A stretch of 64,000 bases of DNA from Salvia splendens. Lineage: Eukaryota > Streptophyta > Magnoliopsida > Lamiales > Lamiaceae. Position numbers and translations under genes: made by a program. Below, piece by piece: positions 56,739 through 64,000 of the stretch. The notes under the pieces were generated by a model. That model did no database searches. It worked only from the letters and a program-made list of their open reading frames with translations, and was not told the DNA's origin. The DNA lies in assembly GCF_004379255.2 (NCBI RefSeq), contig NC_056034.1:2854501-2918500 (forward strand). The letters run 5' to 3'. How positions within the stretch are numbered: position 1 is the first letter of the stretch; the number at the start of each line of letters is the position of its first letter.

Positions 56739-57189
56739 GAGTATCTCCTGCATGGATGTCCCACTCGGACATCCACTAGGACTTCCCAAAAACATCTCCT
56801 ACCACTTCACTAGGACTTCCCATCCCACTGTCACGTCACTAGGACTTCCCCTGCACAATCCGCCATTCCCATTGCCCTTCCCACTAGGATTTCCCGCAAT
56901 AAAAAAAATCACAAATTCACAAATAAGTATGCCGTATATATAGAGCGTTGAACATGGGCGACGACTGGAGAACGTTGATGTCGTTGTTCGACCCGGCGAC
57001 TCCAAAATAAGCATGCCGTACATATAGAGTTTAAAAAAAAAAAAAATACCGGACGTCCGCCCCCCGTCGCCCAGACTTCCGAGGACATCCGACGTCCTTA
57101 CGGGACGTCTGTATCCGAGTTGCTTCGTTACAATGGCGGACGTCCCGGTTGCCCGTCGCTGATGTCCGACCGGACGTCCGCTATTGGAG
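56739..57189 (-). mobile_element. Small Harbinger-type element with a scrap of transposase
   Basis: It starts GAGTATCTCCTGCATGG after TAA. The right end is the complement of AGCATCTCCAATAGCGG, and the target duplication is not clean. ACTAGGACTTCCC and variants occur four times in the left half; GGACGTCC-type words crowd the right half (57040-57185). In the middle (56935-57025), the minus strand reads AYFGVAGSNNDINVL, the second catalytic block of the transposase. Confidence 0.65.
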
Positions 57190-57199
57190 ATGCTATGCA

Positions 57200-57769
57200 T
57201 TCCATATTCAAATCCATTTCACTCAAATCTCAATCATACCATAACATCTACAATTAATACCCTATTTTATACGCCAAATCATATCATTTTTTTTGTTAAT
57301 TTTAAAATAAAAATAATAGCTATAATATTAAACTTATTCAATCAGAATTCCTAAAATTACAGTAAATAAAATTTTATTATATCATACTTAAATTTATAAA
57401 TTACTAATCAGCATACTCAATCAGTGTTCGGAGAGTCGGAGTCGAAGTCGTCATATCCTTATTTTCTTTCTTCGGGGCATTTAGATCGATGGACTCTTTG
57501 CCCCTGCTCGTAGTGTATGAAGGGAAATGTTGATGAGAAACACGCCAACATTAAAATTGTTCTATAATATTGTAGAGATAATTGATTTAGAATTAAATAA
57601 AAAAAATTAACTCCATTCACTAGATGCACAATTAACAAGCCATAAAAGAGATCAGAAACTAGTCATGTAGGTATCTTTGTAGATGCGCTGAAGGCTTGCA
57701 CATTCAATTTGAGTCGGTTCCTTTTATTCAACCTTCGATCTTCAAACTTATTCTCGAATACGTATATTA
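57200..57769. other. Intergenic, no gene recognised
   Basis: AT-rich with no recognisable domain or terminal repeat. Confidence 0.4.
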
Positions 57770-59288
57770 GAGCGTCCACAATGGGGCACCCTAAAGTACG
57801 CCCTATAGGGCGCCCTATGCTCCGCCACATCAACATTCTATCCTCCTACCCTTCCACCTGCAGTGGGACGCCCTAAAGTCCGCCCTATAGGTTTCACTGT
57901 TTTGTTAATTAATTTTATGTTTTCAAATATGTCAATGCAAAATAATAAAAAAAGCACCACGATTAATTAAAAAAAGGTAAATCCTACATTACATAAAAAA
58001 AGGTTACAAGAGTTAGAAATAAAAAAAAGTTCACTACTCTACATCATTCCCAACTTGCGGCGCAGATCAATGATCATCCACTTGAGGTATTCGGCTTCGG
58101 CCAAGTCATCGCACTACTTGAGGGCGTGGTGCGTGTCCAACAACGTCCTCCGGTTGGCGGCCGCCTCCAACTCCACGTAGGCATGTCCCGCAGCCGAAGT
58201 CGGGGTCGAGGCCTGTGAGGATGTCGCCTTTGCCTTACCCTTGTTCTTGGCAGCCTTGCTGCCAATGGGATGCCGGGAGGACATCGGTGTGCCGGAACTC
58301 TCATCCTCACACATCGGCTGGTTGAGGTCCATCGGATGTACACCGCTTTCGCTGCTCGTATAATCACCGGCAGCGGTGTTCTTCGTCCTCTTCGCCACAG
58401 CCGATAGGGGCAGAGTCCCTCCGTGGAACTTCTGCTTGTCCTTCAAGAGGAGCCACTGCCCTGCTCCCTCAAGCACTTCTCGTACTCCGCCGAGAACAAA
58501 TTGACATGCTTCTTCACCTAATCCCAGTGCTTGCGGAGCTGCTCCCTATGGCGCTTGTAGGCGGTCGGCTGCTTGGCGTCGTTGTAGCGCTCAGCGATGC
58601 GCTCCCAGTACGCTATTTGATTTTGGTTGTTGGCAAACACCGGGTCCTCTGAAATATCAATCCAACACCTCGCTAAGACGATGGTTTCATCCGGGTTGTA
58701 GTTCGTCCTCCCTAGGGCGAACTCTGCATTCTTCTCCGGAAACGGCAACTTCTGGGCCCTTTCCTGTTCCGCTTCTTTTTGGTGGCGGAGCCAGAGGCGC
58801 GGCGGGGTGGGGGTGGGGCGGGGGCGCGGGTGGGAGACGGCTCCATGTCTGACAGCCCGTACGAATCCGTACTGAAATCGGGATCATACTGGGTGTTGGA
58901 GTCGAAGGGCCGATCTTCATCAGGGTCTGTACCCGACCACTGTGCACCACCACCAAACATCGGACTATTCGGACTTGAGTAATCACCGAGATTCACTTTA
59001 TAGTGTAAATAGAGAATGGAAGAGTGAGAATGAAAGGAGGTTGTGGTGTATATATATATATAAATTTTGAAGAATTAAAAAAAAAGGAAAATGCTCAGCA
59101 TCGTCCGCGGTATCGCCTGCCTCGCCCACAGTGGGGCGGACGATGTGTGGTCGAACGCGTATCGTCCGCGGACAAAGCATAGGGCACGGACGATGGATGT
59201 GCCATCGTCCGCATGTCCGCATACCTACAGTGGCAGACGATAGGCCGCCCGATGCATCGGCCGAACTATCATCCGCCCCACTGTGCCC
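57770..59288 (-). mobile_element. PIF/Harbinger element H4, broken Myb-like ORF
   Basis: The left end is GAGCGTCCACAATGGGGC and the right end is the complement of GGGCACAGTGGGGCGG, with TTA on both sides (57767-57769 and 59289-59291). The left subterminal zone repeats CGCCCTATA/CGCCCTAAAGT and the right zone repeats ATCGTCCGC/GGACGAT. Only a Myb-like pseudogene is inside. Confidence 0.85.
58039..58996 (-). pseudogene. Harbinger Myb-like accessory protein, broken
   Basis: It starts MNLGDYSSPNSPMFGGG, with a Pro/Arg-rich linker ending in a nuclear-localisation-like KKKRNRKG. A frameshift near 58740 follows. The SANT/trihelix part comes next (NYNPDETIVLARCWIDISED, YWERIAERYNDAKQP), then an in-frame TAG after KHW and VKKHVNLFSAEYEK. 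An apparent deletion joins this to VLEGAGQWLLLKDKQKFHGG, and the conserved tail (AEAEYLKWMIIDLRRKLGMM) is interrupted by another TAG. At least two stops, one frameshift and one internal deletion make it non-functional. Confidence 0.82.
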
Positions 59289-59291
59289 TTA

Positions 59292-59978
59292 CTTTGATCC
59301 TTGTGTGGACAAATGCTAACAAAGTGAAAGTAAATTAAAAGAGAAGAAGAAAAGATGTGGAGAAGAACTCGCAAAACAACACTAAAATGTGGATTTTTAC
59401 TTTGAAAAACTAAAGCATGTGCAATATTTTCTCGAAAGCCAAATACTACATATAATAAAATGACATCTATTTTTATAGTGGGAATAAGTGGTTCAAAACT
59501 GCCACTTGCACCCTGTCAACCCACACCGCCGGACTGCGGTTTCGCACCGCTGTGCCAATCCCGACCTGGACGCCTGCCCTCTCCGCCAATGATGCAGGAC
59601 CTGACTGAACCACCAATCCACTCAGTCCAGTCGTGATGCTTTAATGCTAACACAATTAAATGCATCAAATCCGGTTGAGTTTTGGAATCAAACTAAACTT
59701 GCAAATGAGGATTAGGCTTAAAGTTGGAAGAATGTAACAAGATTGAATGAGTTATTCTTAGGCCTCCTCCAACTGAATTTCCAGTGTTAAATTCAACTCC
59801 GAGTTTAATGGTAAAGACATAAGACAAGATGATCAACTTATAAGCCGAAATGTCAACCAAATCCCTGACCAGATGAGAAATGATGAAGTTAAAGAGAGCA
59901 AAAACTCTCATTCTTTACAACATACTAATAAAGTTCACAAAATAGGACTAATAAAATCAATATTACTAGAGGTTTGTC
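59292..59978. other. Intergenic and 3' UTR of the HOZ-like gene
   Basis: No gene was recognised. The part next to 59979 is probably the 3' UTR. Confidence 0.4.
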
Positions 59979-62432
59979 TCAATTGATCTGTTGTTTGGAT
60001 GCTTGCACCATTTCTATAATAAGAGTCTTCACGTCCCTACAAAATGTCATTACAAAGAATCAGAGAGGTGAACAATAACACTTGCTAAAATATTATTTTG
60101 CAGAAGATGCACTAAGCCACCCCCTCTCTCTTAAAAATTGTGGAAGCATATGTAACACCAAAACCTACTTTCAATGCCTAAAGGTCTAACTGAAAATCCT
60201 ATATATGGATGAATTCATGAGATAATTCTCTAGCTTATTTAGACCAATGCAAGTAAATAATAGCAGAATTACTCACTCTCTCTCTGTTGCACGCCTAGTA
60301 AAAGGGATTCGAAGCTTGAATGTTTTGCCTTCATAGCCAGCCTAAAGAGAAAATGGGCAGAGGAGAAGAAATTATACTAGGTTACAAAGCCAAACACCTT
60401 GAAAAAACTAGCATGAAACTAAAGACATATAAAGTAGACAAGCCAAGCTTCATGGAAGTGAAAGATACAAGAAACATGAGAATTCAGATGTTGATTCAAC
60501 CTTCACAGTGAAACCAAGACTGTCTACGTCCAACATGGTTGCAAATTCCACCTGAAAAAAAGTAATTTCAGAATTCTTGAATGCAAGTTTGATTGTCAGC
60601 TTATTGTAAAAGAGATGGAAACTCCCTTTGATTGAATAAGTATGTATGCAAATCATACGAGAATAACAAACATGGAGATTACAACATGCTCGTGGATAAT
60701 CTATATAAGCTATGAAGTAAAAAGGAATTACAAAAGCACATTTTAATTCTCTTTCTTGCTTGCAACTACTGAAACATTTTTCACATGTGCGTTAAAAGCA
60801 AGCTTGCATTCTCTTTTTTGTTCTCACTACTTACAAAAATAATTTATGTCTACTCTGTGAACACGTTAGAACAGCCAACATTCCTCATGTCAGAATGGAG
60901 CATGATACTCAAATACAAAAACGAACAACAAATACCGGTATGGACGTAGAGTGCTGCACAATCAGCTTTGTGTCATCTGCATGATCCTTATTCATGTGAG
61001 ACTGGAAGCAAAACAAGATTAACATAGTTTAGAGGTGATAACCACCAAGAAAAGTATATATCTATCTATAAATAGCGAATTACTGATATGCAGTAGGCCA
61101 TACTGTTATAGGCTTAGAAAATTGATATATAGGATCCACTTTTGCAGTTCTAAACTCCTCATTGCTGAATTCTGAAATCATGGGAAGAGACAAAGGAAAT
61201 AAAAAAAATCATTTTGCAATCATCACGAAATGAAGAGACTGAATGGATCTTTCCATCATAAACATTACGTCGTAAAGGAATACAAACCTCCATATGCTTG
61301 TGAAACTGTAGCGACACCTGCGACATATTGTACAACTTTAGGTTCAATGCGCAAGAACTGGAAGTCGCTGAAGTCCACCTTCAAAGTAGTTAGTTATCTC
61401 AGTACACGTGACAAAATATTCCTGTCACATAGGGCACGAGAAATACAAGAGATAACTGAGCTAAAAGTTACCCAGAATGCATCTGGATGATTAGTCATGT
61501 ATGCAGTCCGAATAGCTTCCATATTGCTGTTATCAACCTATGCGATTTAAATGGAGGGTGTCAGCCCGAACTGGCTTAAGGGATTGATTGCCAAGCTATA
61601 GTTTGATGTATTCGGCCAAATAAAGAAAATTGTAGTGAAAGGAATGAATCTTACTGGGAGAGCATCTCCCTGAATCGTAACAATAAGGTCAGACCTGTCA
61701 TCGGGATCTTTTGCCACAAGCAATGAGCATTTTGGATTGGCTACAAGGTTCTGAACCAATAATAAAAGTTTAAATTCCTCCAAGTAGAAGTTTTTAAGTG
61801 ACTCTCAAACTACAAAAAAAACAGAGAATGGTGCTCTACCTTTGTATGAGCTGCTAAGTTACTAACAGCAACTATGGGAGATCCGTAAGCATCACAAGCA
61901 AAGTCAACCATGGACCCGAATGGATAACCATGGTGCTCCTGCATAAGATAATGCCAATCAATAACACAAACTTAGACACGCACAACTGAAGAGGTATTGG
62001 AATAACGCCCTTGGAAGCTGAGAGCAACAGTAAATATGATCAATTTTATAGTACCTGAGACAAGGAGGAGAGAAATCCCCAGACACTGTGATGAAGGAGT
62101 GTCCTAACCTCCTCGATAGGGGGAAGCCTAGTCGCCTTTAACTGAGGAAAAATGATAAAAGATCGATTTGATGTTGAGAAAAAATCAACATCTGGCAACT
62201 ACTAGAAATACAGCTATTGCCTCAACACGTTACCTGATGATCATGGAAGAGTTGAGAAAGATTGACTTCTTCGTTATGATGCGAAACCTGGGAAGAATTA
62301 GTAAAAGGGGATGCAAAGTTGCAAACTATGACTGATGAACCCCACAATTCATAACGAGGATCATGGAAAGAAAGAGGTGTAAGAAAATTAAACAAGAAAA
62401 GATGGGAGTGTTACCTGGGACTCGTCGGCCAT
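59979..62432 (-). CDS. HugZ/HOZ-like split-barrel protein (At3g03890 type)
   Basis: Twelve coding exons: 62432-62415, 62287-62234, 62141-62055, 61938-61840, 61750-61655, 61537-61472, 61378-61288, 61171-61104, 61001-60936, 60551-60501, 60341-60277 and 60036-59979. They total 819 nt, or 272 aa. A split-barrel (pyridoxamine-oxidase-like) domain lies at about 30-165 (VWGFLSSLSQEHHGYPFGSM, VDFACDAYGSPIVAVSNLAA, NPKCSLLVAKDPDD). A DUF2470-type domain follows at about 185-265 (TSHMNKDHADDTKLIVQHS, MLDVDSLGFTVK). Arabidopsis HOZ is a plastid heme-degrading enzyme of the HugZ class (recalled from memory). This model starts MADESQVSHHNEE and shows no transit peptide, so either it is a cytosolic form or a further 5' exon was missed. 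Confidence 0.88.
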
Positions 62433-63355
62433 GGCGATGGTGCCAATGAGATTGATGAGGGAGGAAGGTAGAGGGAGAGAGGGGTGGGTGAGTGATTAAT
62501 CTAGAACACTCTCCTTCCCATACATTGACTTAGTTAAATTAATTAAAAGGTATTGATGATGTGTTGGAAAAGCATGCCCTGCTCAGTCAGCTATTGATTG
62601 ATTGGTAATCAATAACACACTTCGAATAAACAATCAACTCGTTATTCAGCAACACAATTTTACCATCTTTGAAAGTGGGATTGAACCTAAGCAATGACAA
62701 TCACAAGCTACAAGCAGCAAATTTCATTTACACCCGACATCACAAAATGGCCCAATACACACATGCTCCATTATCTAGGTATGGGAATTATGGAGCTTAA
62801 AAAAAGGGAACTCCACTCCACATGGTTGCTGATGAAGACTCTAGATGTTTACAAGAGAGTCCCTTTTCAATTAAGTGCTAACAACTTGCCGTGACAGACG
62901 GTATAAATATAGTATAAATTGAGTAACATATAAATTGATCAAGGATTACAAAATGTGAATTCAGTGGTTCTAATAAACACCAGTGCGTGTTAATTAACCC
63001 TTATCAAAGATGCAGAATGTACAACTTCCTCATATCAGTATCATTGTTATTGCCAGACGCCACATCTCCAACACCAAATTTATACAATTATCACACCAGA
63101 GTGACCAAAATACAATCTTTATTGTCAAATTTCAAATATTAGCAATAGCAACATCCATCCATCAACGCAAATTATATATTTCGAAGAAGAAAATTTCTAA
63201 CTTTACATAGTCTCCTCCTATATAGATCCAGTAAATACAACAAAAGGACGAATGACCTTTTTATGTTATTCTACTAGTTTTCGCCCTCTCCTTTTTGAGC
63301 AGATCATTGATCGTGGTGGCCACGAAAGTGTAGAGGAAATTGGGAGAGGGAGAAT
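62433..63355. other. Intergenic, no gene recognised
   Basis: The GAGGGAGGAAGG-type tract at 62458-62495 is likely the 5' UTR of the HOZ-like gene. Nothing else was recognised. Confidence 0.4.
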
Positions 63356-63634
63356 TCAATCGGAGTGTAGATCGGGGTCAAGATCGGATTGGGAAGAAGA
63401 AGAAGAAGAAGAAGAAGAAGAAGAGGAGGAGGAGAGATAAGGGTTGCTGGGAAGGGGGAAGCAGAAGAAGGTCCAGATGCAGAAGGCGAAGCGGCGGAGG
63501 TGGCGAAAGGGGAAGCAGAAGAGGAGGTTGAGCACTTGATCGGCGCTGAGCCGCTCCGGATTGCACGCTATGTATTGGCACGCATTCGCCGACAGCTTGG
63601 CCACCGCTACGATTGCAGGGCTGTTGAACACCAT
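63356..63634 (-). CDS. Small uncharacterised protein with polyserine tract
   Basis: 92 aa starting MVFNSPAIVAVAKLSANACQ. The middle, VLNLLFCFPFRHLRRFAFCI, includes a hydrophobic stretch continuing WTFFCFPLPS, possibly one membrane segment. A run of about 14 serines encoded by a TCT repeat follows, then QSDLDPDLHSD. I do not recognise the family. The non-repetitive first 60 residues look like real protein rather than chance, but there is no exon or promoter evidence. The length of the serine run will vary with the microsatellite. Confidence 0.4.
   Translation of the reverse strand: MVFNSPAIVAVAKLSANACQYIACNPERLSADQVLNLLFCFPFRHLRRFAFCIWTFFCFPLPSNPYLSSSSSSSSSSSSSSQSDLDPDLHSD
63393..63436. repeat. 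(GAA)n/(GAG)n microsatellite
   Basis: About ten AGA/GAA units grade into GAG units. The repeat lies within the polyserine part of the small ORF on the opposite strand. Confidence 0.9.
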
Positions 63635-63760
63635 TTCGATCCGATTTTTTAGTGGATGATTATGTTTTTACTTTTGCTTTTTTTTTCTCGATGGGGATGG
63701 CAAATCTAGGGTGAAGCGCCTCATTCAACTCTCTATGCCTAATTTTTTCGTCCGCCGTTA

Positions 63761-64000
63761 GGGTGTCCACTATAGGTTGGACACGGCCAATAGCCTCGCC
63801 TCAGTTTTTTGTCCATAGTCCCAATTTTTTGTCCATAGCCCCAAAATTTTGTGTCCGCCACTATAGTGGACACCTCCAATAGCCCCAAATTTTATAATCA
63901 ACTTTCATTTTATAATATTTCAAGTAATTAAGAACAAATTTATCGGACTCTTAGTGGATTAGAAGAAGCCGACTATACGAATTAAAAATAAAAATAAAAA
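63761..64000. mobile_element. Left end of a Harbinger-type element, cut by the window
   Basis: It starts GGGTGTCCACTATAGG after TTA (63758-63760), a Harbinger-type terminus. TTTTTTGTCCATAG and CCAATAGCCCC/CCATAGCCCC recur in the next 130 bp, and TGTCCGCCACTATAGTGGACA is a palindromic block near 63851. The rest lies beyond the window. Confidence 0.6.

Noticed and set aside
1..64000. LTR retrotransposons, integrated viral sequences, CRISPR arrays, rRNA or intact tRNA genes
   Set aside because: I looked for long direct terminal repeats, gag-pol motifs, capsid-like ORFs, spaced repeats and tRNA cloverleaf patterns, and saw none beyond the tRNA-like SINE boxes.

Overview
The window is nuclear DNA from a eudicot plant. 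The protein-coding genes are intron-rich with GT-AG borders, and their products have clear Arabidopsis counterparts. Long AT-rich intergenic stretches are filled with small DNA transposons. A mint-order (Lamiales) source is possible, but that is a guess from the overall flavour of the sequence. No bacterial, organellar or LTR-retrotransposon features were seen.

Layout. 1-23 kb is a gene-poor transposon zone. It holds a PIF/Harbinger element carrying only a transposase (113-2133), a broken element with a Myb-like ORF (17072-18935), and two nearly identical Myb-only elements placed head to head (19008-20960 and 21119-23024). Between them lie Stowaway-type MITEs, fold-back elements, tandem duplications and a dead FAR1-like fragment. 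23-49 kb is a gene island: an F-box/kelch protein of the KMD/SKIP20 type, a CPSF-A/DDB1-like protein, a TRAF-type zinc-finger protein, an IQM calmodulin-binding protein, homogentisate solanesyltransferase, an ERF transcription factor and the cap-binding protein nCBP. 49-59 kb is again mostly transposon debris, with one small arabinogalactan-peptide gene. 59-64 kb holds a HugZ/HOZ-like split-barrel protein, a small uncharacterised ORF, and the start of another Harbinger element running off the window.

Exon chains were built by hand for six genes from splice consensus and family conservation. All six chains give totals divisible by three: 1365, 461, 524, 372, 215 and 272 aa. The host genes do not form one pathway. 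They are ordinary neighbours: plastoquinone synthesis (HST), RNA processing or ubiquitin-scaffold-like function (CPSF-A), translation (nCBP), heme handling (HOZ-like), and signalling or transcription (IQM, ERF, F-box).

The most unusual content is the Harbinger community. Transposase and Myb-like accessory protein sit on separate elements. The terminal GGCCATCCACAACG-type repeats are shared, but each family has its own reiterated subterminal motif. In one closely related pair that motif has switched in concert at every site. A GC-rich hairpin and an AACGG palindrome are kept at the same relative place across families.
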